Source of the DNA: Bacteroidales bacterium UBA1189 | GTDB taxonomy: Bacteria; Bacteroidota; Bacteroidia; Bacteroidales; Bacteroidaceae | Direction: 5' to 3' | Assembly: GCA_002309805.1 (NCBI GenBank) | Contig: DBYJ01000009.1 | Location: 55,820-88,775 of the forward strand | DNA: 32,956 bases | Made by a program: the position numbers and the translations under genes | The notes under the pieces: model-generated | Seen by the model: the letters and a program-made list of their open reading frames with translations, nothing else | What the model was told of the DNA's origin: nothing | Database searches by the model: none | Shown: positions 1 through 6,745 of the stretch, piece by piece | How the letters are laid out: every line of letters begins with the position of its first letter | Numbering within the stretch: the stretch's first letter is position 1

Positions 1-2
1 AA

Positions 3-305
3 GGCAAAGCCAACGAGTGGAGCAGCAACGCCATCGAGCGCCGTCCCGGCAGCGCCGCCACATGGGCTGCCGAGGTGGCCAGGGAGATGGACGTCCCCTT
101 TGTGGACATCCACAACCTGACGGCCGACTACTTGGACAAACACTGCCGTGCCAAGACCCCCGAAGCCTCGAAGACGAAAGCCGCGGCCTACTACCGCCAC
201 GACCACACCCACACCTCGCTGGAGGGTGCCCGCCTCAATGCCCGGATGTTTGCTGCCGGCCTCCGCCAGACCAACTGCCCCCTGAAGGACCTTCTGAAGA
301 AATAG
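3..305 (+). CDS. Rhamnogalacturonan acetylesterase-like SGNH hydrolase, C-terminal fragment
   Basis: The reading frame is open from the window edge and ends at TAG 303-305, so only the last 100 or so residues are present. The fragment contains FVDIHNLTADYLDKHC and then DHTHTSLEGARLNA. The second matches the last conserved block of SGNH esterases of the rhamnogalacturonan acetylesterase type, where the Asp and His of the D-x-x-H motif complete the catalytic triad. Such enzymes remove acetyl groups from pectin and are normally exported; the signal peptide and the GDS block lie outside the window. A period-7 repeat follows the stop codon. The family is fairly sure; the exact substrate is inference. 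Confidence 0.75.
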   Translation, partial: GKANEWSSNAIERRPGSAATWAAEVAREMDVPFVDIHNLTADYLDKHCRAKTPEASKTKAAAYYRHDHTHTSLEGARLNARMFAAGLRQTNCPLKDLLKK

Positions 306-316
306 TCCCCCTTCTT

Positions 317-351
317 AACTATGAACTCTTAACTATGAACTCTTAACTAAA
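317..351 (+). repeat. Period-7 repeat, words AACTATG/AACTCTT
   Basis: Five consecutive heptamers (AACTATG, AACTCTT, AACTATG, AACTCTT, AACTAAA) lie 12 bp after the stop of the acetylesterase fragment and just before the GTG start of the next gene. One of at least ten such loci in the window. Confidence 0.85.
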
Positions 352-357
352 AATAGC

Positions 358-1152
358 GTGTCAGTAGCAAAATGGATTCTTGGAGGGCTGGGCTTTGTGC
401 TCAGCGGCCCGATTGGCGCCATACTGGGTGCCATATTGGGCTCGATGGTTGACAAGGGCGTGGCCATGCTTTCGTCCGACAACAGCACGGACAGCGGCAG
501 AGGATACGACAGAGGGTACGACCGTACGGGGCGCTCAGGCACAACCTACACCACACGCCGTGCCACAGTGGGCGACATCCGCGTCTCCATCCTCGTCCTC
601 ATAGCCTGCGTCATGAAGGCCGACGGACGTCTGCTGAAATCAGAGCTCGAACACGTGAAAGCCTATCTGCGCAACAACTACGACGAAGCAAGTGCCAAAC
701 AGGCGCTTCAGCTCCTCAAACAATTGCTGGAGAGGGATATAGACCCCGTCAGCGTATCGCGACAGATAGGGGAGAACGTCAACTATTCCACCCGTCTTGA
801 GATTGTCCACATGCTGCTCGACCTTGCCAACGTCGATGGCGACTTCGACCCCCGTGAGCAGCAGGTTATCCAGCAGATTGCCTCCGGCATGGGGCTTTCG
901 GAGGCTGACTACAACTCCCTCGCTGCCCTCTATCAGAAAGCCAAGGACCCCAACTGGGCCTACACCGTGCTGGAGATTGCCCCCACGGCAACGGACGACG
1001 AGGTGAAGAAAGCCTACCGCCGCATGGCCCTCCGCTACCACCCCGACAAGGTCACCGGGGCAGGGGAGGAGGTGGTCAAAAACGCCACGGAGAAATTCCG
1101 TGCCGTCAACGAGGCTTATGAAGCCATCAAAACCGCCCGCGGCATAAAATGA
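358..1152 (+). CDS. TerB- and DnaJ-domain membrane protein (DjlA-like)
   Basis: A 264-residue protein starting with GTG. Residues 5-32 form a glycine-rich hydrophobic segment (GPIGAILGAILG), probably a membrane anchor. A Ser/Gly/Arg/Tyr-rich linker runs to about 72. An alpha-helical TerB-like domain follows at about 75-195, with acidic pairs such as MKADGR and NVDGDFD. A C-terminal J domain (about 200-264) carries the HPD motif at 228-230, which stimulates the ATPase of DnaK. This order of anchor, TerB and J domain is that of DjlA-type co-chaperones. The client is unknown. The GTG start is chosen because the hydrophobic segment begins immediately after it and a repeat array precedes it. Confidence 0.85.
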   Translation: MSVAKWILGGLGFVLSGPIGAILGAILGSMVDKGVAMLSSDNSTDSGRGYDRGYDRTGRSGTTYTTRRATVGDIRVSILVLIACVMKADGRLLKSELEHVKAYLRNNYDEASAKQALQLLKQLLERDIDPVSVSRQIGENVNYSTRLEIVHMLLDLANVDGDFDPREQQVIQQIASGMGLSEADYNSLAALYQKAKDPNWAYTVLEIAPTATDDEVKKAYRRMALRYHPDKVTGAGEEVVKNATEKFRAVNEAYEAIKTARGIK

Positions 1153-1154
1153 AA

Positions 1155-1203
1155 AATCTCCAATCCTCAATCCTTAATCTTCAATTTTCAATCTTCAATC
1201 TCC
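1155..1203 (+). repeat. Period-7 repeat, word AATCTTC (seven units)
   Basis: Seven exact-length heptamers (AATCTCC, AATCCTC, AATCCTT, AATCTTC, AATTTTC, AATCTTC, AATCTCC) fill the whole gap between the TGA of the DnaJ-domain gene (1150-1152) and the ATG of the nitroreductase (1205). The same word recurs at 14183-14217. Confidence 0.9.
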
Positions 1204-1204
1204 C

Positions 1205-1717
1205 ATGTCCTTCAAATCCCTCTCCCTCCTGCGCTATTCGGTGCGTGGTTATAAGAAAGACGTCGCAGTAGAGGACGTCAAGTTGCGGTATATCCTTGAT
1301 TGTGTCCGTCTGGCTCCCTCGGCAGTCAATTTCCAGCCGTGGAAGTTCATCGTCGTGAAATCCGACGAAGCCAAGCAGTGCCTCTATCCCTGTTACGACC
1401 GTCCCTGGTTCCGCGAGGCCCCTGTCATCATCATCTGCTGTGCCGATCACACGCAGTCGTGGAAGCGTCGCAGCGACGGAAAAGACCATGCCGATATCGA
1501 TGTGGCCATTGCCACGGAGCACCTCTGCCTTGCTGCTGCCGAGCAAGGGCTGGGCACTTGCTGGGTGTGCAACTTCGATGCCGAGGGCATACGAAAAGCT
1601 TTCAGCCTCCCCGACGGCTTGGAGCCCGTGGCCCTCGTCCCCCTCGGCTATCCTGCAAGCGACGATGCTCCCGAGAAGTCCCGCAAACCGCTGGACGAAA
1701 TTGTGGATTGTTTGTAG
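1205..1717 (+). CDS. Nitroreductase family protein
   Basis: A 170-residue FMN-dependent oxidoreductase of the nitroreductase fold. The N-terminal RYSVRGY (10-16) supplies the Arg residues that contact the FMN phosphate. SAVNFQPWKFIVV (39-51) is the conserved strand and loop after the first helices. AAEQGLGTCWVC (111-122) is the usual second FMN-side motif. It belongs to the short nitroreductase class, and the substrate cannot be predicted. It follows the DnaJ-domain gene in the same direction, separated only by the heptamer repeat, so co-transcription is plausible. It converges on the thioesterase gene with a 2-bp gap. Confidence 0.85.
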   Translation: MSFKSLSLLRYSVRGYKKDVAVEDVKLRYILDCVRLAPSAVNFQPWKFIVVKSDEAKQCLYPCYDRPWFREAPVIIICCADHTQSWKRRSDGKDHADIDVAIATEHLCLAAAEQGLGTCWVCNFDAEGIRKAFSLPDGLEPVALVPLGYPASDDAPEKSRKPLDEIVDCL

Positions 1718-1719
1718 AG

Positions 1720-2133
1720 TTAAGCCTTTACTTCGAACTCCTTCAGTATCTTGTAGAACTCAGGGAGCGAATCCTCCAGCGAGACAGGGCGTCCGTTGCG
1801 TAGGAAACAGTGCTGGCTCGATGCCGTGCACACCACCGTGTCGTCCACCTTCATCGTATAGCCGAAGCGCATCTTGAAGTGTGCCAGTTCCTCCACATGC
1901 AGCGTGATGACAATCTTGTCGGGGAACGTCGTCGGATGGCGGTAGTTGCACGTTACACTCATTACGGGCGACGCTATACCCTCAGCCTCCATTTTATCGA
2001 AACCATATCCCAGCTGCTCCATGAAGTCAATACGTGCCTCCTCCATGAAACGGACGTAGTTGCTGTGATGCGTAATCTGCATCTTATCTGTCTCGTAATA
2101 GTGAACGGTATGAACGTAAGGCTTTATTTCCAT
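1720..2133 (-). CDS. Acyl-CoA thioesterase, YbgC/4-hydroxybenzoyl-CoA thioesterase family
   Basis: A 137-residue single hotdog-fold protein. The segment YYETDKMQITHHSNY (12-26) is the family's N-terminal active-site stretch. Asp16 aligns with the catalytic Asp of 4-hydroxybenzoyl-CoA thioesterase, and HHSNYVRFMEEAR forms the start of the hotdog helix. Such enzymes hydrolyse acyl-CoA thioesters, and the substrate is not evident. Its ATG lies 6 bp beyond the stop of the upstream FMN-binding lipoprotein gene, so the two probably share a transcript. Length is typical. Confidence 0.85.
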   Translation of the reverse strand: MEIKPYVHTVHYYETDKMQITHHSNYVRFMEEARIDFMEQLGYGFDKMEAEGIASPVMSVTCNYRHPTTFPDKIVITLHVEELAHFKMRFGYTMKVDDTVVCTASSQHCFLRNGRPVSLEDSLPEFYKILKEFEVKA

Positions 2134-2139
2134 TTCTTT

Positions 2140-2562
2140 CTATTTTCTCTTATGCTTTTTGTAGTACTCTAACCCTAAGCGTACATTCTCTTTTACAGCC
2201 CTGCATGAGTAGGTGGCTCCAGTCACCCCGTCTACATCGGCTTTCAATGCTTGCGAAACCTCCATGCCGTTCCACTGGGGGAGAAGATATGTCTTCACTC
2301 TTGCAAAGTAGCGGGGTGTCTCGCGGTTAGGGAGTGCTTCAATTTTTCTTATCTTATTGTCTGAAATATATATCTTTACTGGAGTTGTTCCCTCATATCC
2401 TAAAACCTCTGGCGATAGTTTCGTCGTGTTGATGACATACCCGTCTTCCATCTTTTGCATGATGTTTGCATCGGGTTTGCATCCCACCAAAGCGGCAGTT
2501 GTTCCGACAATCATCAATCCATATCTTATCCTATTCTCCACGTGTTTTTTTAGTCTCATCAT
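2140..2562 (-). CDS. FMN-binding-domain lipoprotein
   Basis: A 140-residue protein with a lipoprotein signal peptide. After basic residues (RLKKH) and a hydrophobic stretch comes ALVGC, making Cys28 the likely lipidated residue. The C-terminal half is a small FMN-binding domain of the RnfG/NqrC type with the signature DGVTGATYS (111-119). In this family FMN is attached through phosphate to the last Thr/Ser of S/TGATxT/S; here that position is Ser119. The role is probably extracytoplasmic electron transfer, with unknown partner. A second in-frame ATG lies one codon downstream. A TTTG-N20-TACCTTCG promoter lies upstream. Confidence 0.75.
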   Translation of the reverse strand: MMRLKKHVENRIRYGLMIVGTTAALVGCKPDANIMQKMEDGYVINTTKLSPEVLGYEGTTPVKIYISDNKIRKIEALPNRETPRYFARVKTYLLPQWNGMEVSQALKADVDGVTGATYSCRAVKENVRLGLEYYKKHKRK

Positions 2563-2586
2563 CTGTTCCTTTTCTATTTCAACTTG

Positions 2587-2618
2587 CGAAGGTACGGCAA
2601 ACTATGTGAAGAGCCAAA
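2587..2618 (-). promoter_or_regulatory. Bacteroidetes-type promoter of the FMN-binding lipoprotein gene
   Basis: On the minus strand, TTTG (2615-2618) is followed after 20 bp by TACCTTCG (2587-2594), one mismatch from TAnnTTTG. The start codon lies about 25 bp downstream. Confidence 0.55.
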
Positions 2619-2702
2619 AAATATGGGAGATATTTTGCTTTTAGCCTTTTCCCGAGAGAATCGTTAATGAATGTGATTTTAGCATGAAAAATTATGATTT
2701 GT

Positions 2703-2733
2703 TTTGTTACTTGCGGAAAAAGTAATAATTTTG
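2703..2733 (+). promoter_or_regulatory. Bacteroidetes-type promoter of paaK
   Basis: TTTG (2703-2706), 19-bp spacer, then a perfect -7 box TAATTTTG (2726-2733). The expected transcription start near 2737-2740 leaves a very short leader before ATG 2753 and supports that start over TTG 2744. Confidence 0.65.
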
Positions 2734-2752
2734 CGGCCAAATTTTGGATTTT

Positions 2753-4060
2753 ATGAGATATTGGAACGAAAAGATGGAATGCATGGGCGCAGAAGAGATG
2801 CGTGCCTTGCAGAGTGAGCGACTACGCCAAATTGTCCGCTATACGTATGAACGAGTGGAGTTTTACCGTCAGCGAATGGATGAAGCAGGTGTGTCGCCCG
2901 ACGACATAAAGACGATTGATGATATTGTGAAACTGCCCTTCATGCAAAAAAAGGATCTGCGCGATTATTACCCGACGGGAATGTTTGCTGCTCCGATGGA
3001 CGAGATAGTGCGCTTTCATGCTTCAAGTGGCACTACGGGGAAGCCGATTGTCGCTGCCTACACCGCCAGCGACTTGGAGGACTGGGCAGAGGGAGTGGCA
3101 CGTTGTCTCACGGCCTATGGCGTGACAAAGGACGACGTGGCTCAGGTGTCTTACGGATATGGATTGTTCACAGGAGGCCTGGGCGCTCACGACGGTGCTA
3201 CGAAAGTAGGCTGCAGCGTGCTTCCGACTTCCTCGGGTAATACGGCCAAACAGATTATGCTGATGAGGGATTTAGGTTCGACTGTGCTCTGTTGCACACC
3301 TTCGTATGCCCTCTATCTGGCAGAATCCATTGAGCAGGACAAGGATACAGATGTGGATCGCGACCTGAAGCTGCGCGTTGGAGTCTTCGGCGCTGAGCCA
3401 TGGACTGAGGGGATGCGTAAAGCGCTGGAAGAAAAACTGCATATCAAGGCTTTCGACATCTATGGCCTTACCGAGGTAAGCGGTCCTGGTGTAGGCGGTG
3501 AATGCGAATGCCAAAACGGCACCCACATCTGGGAAGACCTCTTTTATCCTGAGATTATCGACCCCGTCACCTTACAGCCTGTGGAGGACGGCAAAGAGGG
3601 TGAATTGGTATTCACAACCCTGTCGAAAGAGGGTATGCCCGTCATCCGTTATCGTACTCGCGACCTTACTCATCTGACACGAGGACGCTGCACCTGCGGA
3701 CGTACCGCTGTGCGTATGGCAAAGATTATGGGGCGTTCGGACGATATGCTTATCATCCGCGGCGTCAATGTGTTCCCCTCGCAGGTGGAAGCTGTCATTA
3801 TGGAGATGCCTGAATTTACGGGGCAGTACTTCATTACGCTGGACCGCGTGAACAACATCGACACCTTTGACATCGATGTGGAACTGAAGCTGGAGTATCA
3901 CTCCGACAGCATCAAGAACATCAACGCCATCAAGGCGAAATTGAATGCAGCACTCGTCAGTGTTCTCGGTATCAAGCCTGACATCCATATCGTGGAACCA
4001 GGAAGCATCGAGCGCTCTATGGGCAAGGCAAAGCATGTGTTGGACAATAGAAAACTGTAA
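2753..4060 (+). CDS. paaK: Phenylacetate-CoA ligase
   Basis: A 435-residue adenylate-forming enzyme of the PaaK family, which activates phenylacetate or related aryl acids to CoA thioesters with ATP. The AMP-binding P-loop SSGTTGKP lies at 91-98. YGLTEVSGPGV is the A5-type motif, RTRDLTHLTRGRC the hinge-proximal region and GRSDDMLIIRGVNVFPSQVE the start of the C-terminal lid. A TTG start at 2744 would add three residues, but ATG 2753 gives the usual family N-terminus. A double-ACT gene follows 13 bp downstream, as is usual in Bacteroidales. The iorAB genes for indolepyruvate oxidoreductase, which often sit beside this pair, are not in the window. Confidence 0.9.
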   Translation: MRYWNEKMECMGAEEMRALQSERLRQIVRYTYERVEFYRQRMDEAGVSPDDIKTIDDIVKLPFMQKKDLRDYYPTGMFAAPMDEIVRFHASSGTTGKPIVAAYTASDLEDWAEGVARCLTAYGVTKDDVAQVSYGYGLFTGGLGAHDGATKVGCSVLPTSSGNTAKQIMLMRDLGSTVLCCTPSYALYLAESIEQDKDTDVDRDLKLRVGVFGAEPWTEGMRKALEEKLHIKAFDIYGLTEVSGPGVGGECECQNGTHIWEDLFYPEIIDPVTLQPVEDGKEGELVFTTLSKEGMPVIRYRTRDLTHLTRGRCTCGRTAVRMAKIMGRSDDMLIIRGVNVFPSQVEAVIMEMPEFTGQYFITLDRVNNIDTFDIDVELKLEYHSDSIKNINAIKAKLNAALVSVLGIKPDIHIVEPGSIERSMGKAKHVLDNRKL

Positions 4061-4073
4061 AAAAGATATTATC

Positions 4074-4457
4074 ATGAAAATCAAACAACTTTCCATTTTC
4101 CTGCAAAACAAGCTGGGGCGTTTCTCGGAGATGGCAACTATTCTGGGAAATGCTGATATCAATATGCAGGCATTCACCGTTGCCGAGAACGCTGAATTCG
4201 GCATCGTGCGGCTCATTGTCAGCGATGCTGAAAAGGCTGCGAAGATACTGATAGAGCACTCCTTCGCCGTCAGTGTGAACGAAGTGTTCCTGCTGGAAAT
4301 GCCCGATGTGCCTGGGGCGTTGGCAACCTACGTCAACAAACTCTCTGACGCAGGTGTATTCATCGAGTATATGTACGCGTTTTCTGGTGCCAACGGAAAA
4401 GCCGTTGTAGCCTTAAAGCCCAGCGACGCAGAACTCTGCGAGAAGATTTTGGCTTAG
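4074..4457 (+). CDS. Double ACT-domain protein
   Basis: A 127-residue protein made of two ACT-like halves. The first, about 1-70, begins MKIKQLSIFLQNKLGRFSEM; the second, about 71-127, begins FLLEMPDVPGALATYVNKL. Both carry the ACT pattern of a strand, a G/PG turn and a helix. ACT domains usually bind amino acids and act as allosteric sensors. The position 13 bp after paaK suggests it senses an aromatic amino acid or regulates aryl-CoA metabolism (inference). ATG 4074 is preferred because family members begin exactly there. Its TAG overlaps the stop of the convergent rfbC gene. Confidence 0.85.
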   Translation: MKIKQLSIFLQNKLGRFSEMATILGNADINMQAFTVAENAEFGIVRLIVSDAEKAAKILIEHSFAVSVNEVFLLEMPDVPGALATYVNKLSDAGVFIEYMYAFSGANGKAVVALKPSDAELCEKILA

Positions 4458-4999
4458 AATACCTCTGCTTCGCTGAAAGGAACTCCTTTCAGGTCTTTAG
4501 GAGAGAGGATAAGGTCACCCGATGAAATGGGCCACTTGATGGCAAGGTCTGCATCCGACCATAGGATGCAGGCTTCGCTTTGTGGGGCATAGACGTTGTC
4601 CACTTTGTACGTGAAAACAGCCTCGTCGCTCAAGACAAGAAAACCGTGAGCAAAACCGCGAGGAATAAAGAGCTGGGTTTTGTTCTCTCCGCTCAGTTCA
4701 ATAGCGAAATGTTGTCCGAAAGTAGGGGATTGACGGCGTAGGTCCACAGCCACATCGTACACCGTGCCGCTGATGACGCGCACCAGCTTGGCTTGGCTGA
4801 AATCGCCCCGCTGATAATGCAGTCCGCGAAGCACACCCCGACAGGACTTCGATTCGTTGTCCTGAATAAAGTTGACCGAGCCGACGTGCTCTTCAAACTC
4901 AGCTTGCTTAAACGATTCCACGAAGTAGCCTCGGCTGTCGCTGAACACGCGGGGCTGGATGACATAGACACCAGGAAGGGCTGTTTCCTTATATTCCAT
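4454..4999 (-). CDS. rfbC: dTDP-4-dehydrorhamnose 3,5-epimerase
   Basis: A 181-residue RmlC-family cupin, which epimerises dTDP-4-keto-6-deoxyglucose on the way to dTDP-L-rhamnose for surface polysaccharides. Visible family motifs are SRGYFVESF, GVLRGLHYQ (with the catalytic His) and IPRGFAHGF. Start ATG 4999 (MEYKET) is preferred over a TTG two codons upstream. No rfbA, rfbB or rfbD lies next to it, so it is an orphan in this window. A possible -7 box TAATTTTG lies at 5027-5034 on the minus strand without a clear -33 element. Confidence 0.92.
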   Translation of the reverse strand: MEYKETALPGVYVIQPRVFSDSRGYFVESFKQAEFEEHVGSVNFIQDNESKSCRGVLRGLHYQRGDFSQAKLVRVISGTVYDVAVDLRRQSPTFGQHFAIELSGENKTQLFIPRGFAHGFLVLSDEAVFTYKVDNVYAPQSEACILWSDADLAIKWPISSGDLILSPKDLKGVPFSEAEVF

Positions 5000-5026
5000 A
5001 CACAATCACTTTCCTTATTCTGCGTG

Positions 5027-5034
5027 CAAAATTA
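5027..5034 (-). promoter_or_regulatory. Possible -7 box upstream of rfbC
   Basis: A perfect TAATTTTG on the minus strand, 28 bp before ATG 4999. The only TTG-like -33 candidate is spaced 22 bp away, so the call is weak. Confidence 0.4.
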
Positions 5035-5142
5035 AGGAAAAATGGCGAGGAAAAAACAACTTCGGAAAAAGTTTTCCACTTTTTGCAGAAAAAAGAGGGA
5101 AGAAATGAAAAAACTTCAAAAAAAAGAGATATCTTTGCAGCA

Positions 5143-6231
5143 GTGGAAACTTTTGGAAAGCATATTGTAGCCCTGTTGCAGGAGAACGATTGCGTCGTTC
5201 TTCCGTCTTTTGGTGCATTTATTGCCCATACGGAGAAGGCTTATTATGTGGACGGTGAACATTCGTTCTTCCCTCCGACTCGTTCCATTGGTTTCAATAA
5301 GCAACTCACTTCCGACGACGGGCTGCTCACGTCGTATCTGATGCAAAAAGGCGGAATCGGTTTTGCTGAGGCGAAGGGTGTCGTAGCAATTTACATTGAC
5401 CGTCTTCGTGATGCCTTGGGCATTGATGGTGCCGTCAAGCTTCCTGGACTGGGACGTCTGCGTCAGGATTTGGCAGGAAACATTGCTTTTGAACCTGCTA
5501 CCACAGGCATTGCCGCTCCATCGCTTTTCGGACTGGATGCGTTGACGATTTGCGACCTGAATGCTCTGGAGCAAGCGGCACAGGGTCGTTCGACTGAATC
5601 GTCACGTCCTGTAAAGCTCATCACCAAGACAGAGCGGACCATCGACATACATGTTGGACGGCGCACGCTGCGTAGGATTGCTTCGGTGGCTGCTGCGATT
5701 TTGTTGCTGATTGTCTTTGCACTACCTGTCAGCGATGGGAAATACACGGACGTTGCCTCGTTGGGAATAACAGCTCTCTCGACACCATCGGTGGAAGAGG
5801 TAACAGAGCCCATAGAGGCGATAGAGCCTTTAGAAGCTATTGAACCCGTAGAGACTACAGAGGCTGCTGAGATAATAGAGGAGGCTGCTGAACCTACAGA
5901 GACGGCTACGGCGGTAGAAACTCTTCAACCAGAACCTTCTGCTGTGCAACCAGAGCCGAAGGATGTTGAAGCTGTTCCTGCAAAGCCCGTCAGTAACCGT
6001 GTGTATCACGTCATTGTGGCAAGTCTTCCCTCGATAAAAGGGGCGGACGCTGTGGTGCAGAAATATATTGATTTAGGCTTCCCAGAAGCAACATCTGTGA
6101 CGGGCGATGACCGCGTCCGCATCTCCATTGCTTCTTTTACGGACAAGAAAGAGGGCGAAGATTACATCCAGACGCTCCGCCAGAGCGAGACGCTCAAGCA
6201 CTTGTGGCTGCTCTCGATGAAAGCCAAATAA
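5143..6231 (+). CDS. Prokaryotic CCDC81-type HU-domain and SPOR-domain membrane protein
   Basis: About 362 residues from GTG 5143. Two small HU-like lobes lie at about 1-55 (ENDCVVLPSFGAFIAH) and 56-125 (KLPGLGRLRQD). One transmembrane helix (LRRIASVAAAILLLIVFALPV) follows near 175-195. A Glu/Pro-rich periplasmic stretch of imperfect EP[IVL]E[AT] repeats comes next. The C-terminal SPOR domain (starting VYHVIVASLPSIKGAD) should bind denuded peptidoglycan glycans. This suggests a link between envelope or division sites and the cytoplasm. The start is uncertain: TTG 5083 would add 20 Lys-rich residues, but the family normally begins just before the first HU lobe. The FHA-protein gene follows 10 bp downstream. 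Confidence 0.8.
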   Translation: METFGKHIVALLQENDCVVLPSFGAFIAHTEKAYYVDGEHSFFPPTRSIGFNKQLTSDDGLLTSYLMQKGGIGFAEAKGVVAIYIDRLRDALGIDGAVKLPGLGRLRQDLAGNIAFEPATTGIAAPSLFGLDALTICDLNALEQAAQGRSTESSRPVKLITKTERTIDIHVGRRTLRRIASVAAAILLLIVFALPVSDGKYTDVASLGITALSTPSVEEVTEPIEAIEPLEAIEPVETTEAAEIIEEAAEPTETATAVETLQPEPSAVQPEPKDVEAVPAKPVSNRVYHVIVASLPSIKGADAVVQKYIDLGFPEATSVTGDDRVRISIASFTDKKEGEDYIQTLRQSETLKHLWLLSMKAK

Positions 6232-6241
6232 CATCCCACGA

Positions 6242-6745
6242 ATGAAACGACTGCGCTGCCCTAAATGCGACAGATATGTGGTGTTCGACGAGACACAGTA
6301 TGCCGAAGGGCAGACGTTAGTTTTTGTTTGTTCCCATTGCCAAAAAAAGTTTAAGATTCGCTTGGGTTCCAGCCATCCGAGCGAGACAAAGGAGCGGGAT
6401 TTCGGTTCGGTCTCTGTTGTGGAAAACGGCTTTGCCTACCGTCAGCAACTTCCTCTCCGCGAAGGCGACAACCTTATCGGGCGGCGCAACAAGGGCACGG
6501 AAGTCGATGTGCCCATCGAAACCAACGACCCCAGTATGGACCGCAGGCATTGCTATATCCACGTCGGGGAAGGGAAGGATGGAAAACTCGTTTACACGTT
6601 GCGTGACAACAACAGTACGACGGGTACATTCCTGATGAATGAGCTGCTTGGTCCGAAAGACCGCGTGCGCATCACATCGGGAGCGATTATCACCCTCGGC
6701 GCCACGACACTCATCCTGCATACGGCGCAGGAGGAATCAGATTAA
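6242..6745 (+). CDS. Zinc-ribbon and FHA-domain protein
   Basis: A 167-residue protein. A four-cysteine zinc ribbon (Cys6, Cys9, Cys30, Cys33) resembles MJ0042-type fingers. An FHA domain follows at about 75-160. The FHA signature is visible as IGRR, then DRRH (the usual SxxH with Asp instead of Ser) and DNNSTTGTF. FHA domains bind phosphothreonine peptides, so this is probably a cytoplasmic phospho-signalling adaptor. It lies 10 bp after the HU/SPOR gene, so the two probably act together (inference). Its stop overlaps the end of the convergent dnaX gene by 9 bp. Confidence 0.8.
   Translation: MKRLRCPKCDRYVVFDETQYAEGQTLVFVCSHCQKKFKIRLGSSHPSETKERDFGSVSVVENGFAYRQQLPLREGDNLIGRRNKGTEVDVPIETNDPSMDRRHCYIHVGEGKDGKLVYTLRDNNSTTGTFLMNELLGPKDRVRITSGAIITLGATTLILHTAQEESD

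Noticed and set aside
5130..5137. TATCTTTG as promoter of the HU/SPOR gene
   Set aside because: The -7 box is perfect but no -33 element lies at the right distance, and transcription would begin at or after the likely GTG start at 5143.
5105..5170. A 21-codon ATG frame (MKKLQKKEISLQQW) overlapping the HU/SPOR start
   Set aside because: Ends quickly at TAG, has no family resemblance, and overlaps the better supported coding frame.
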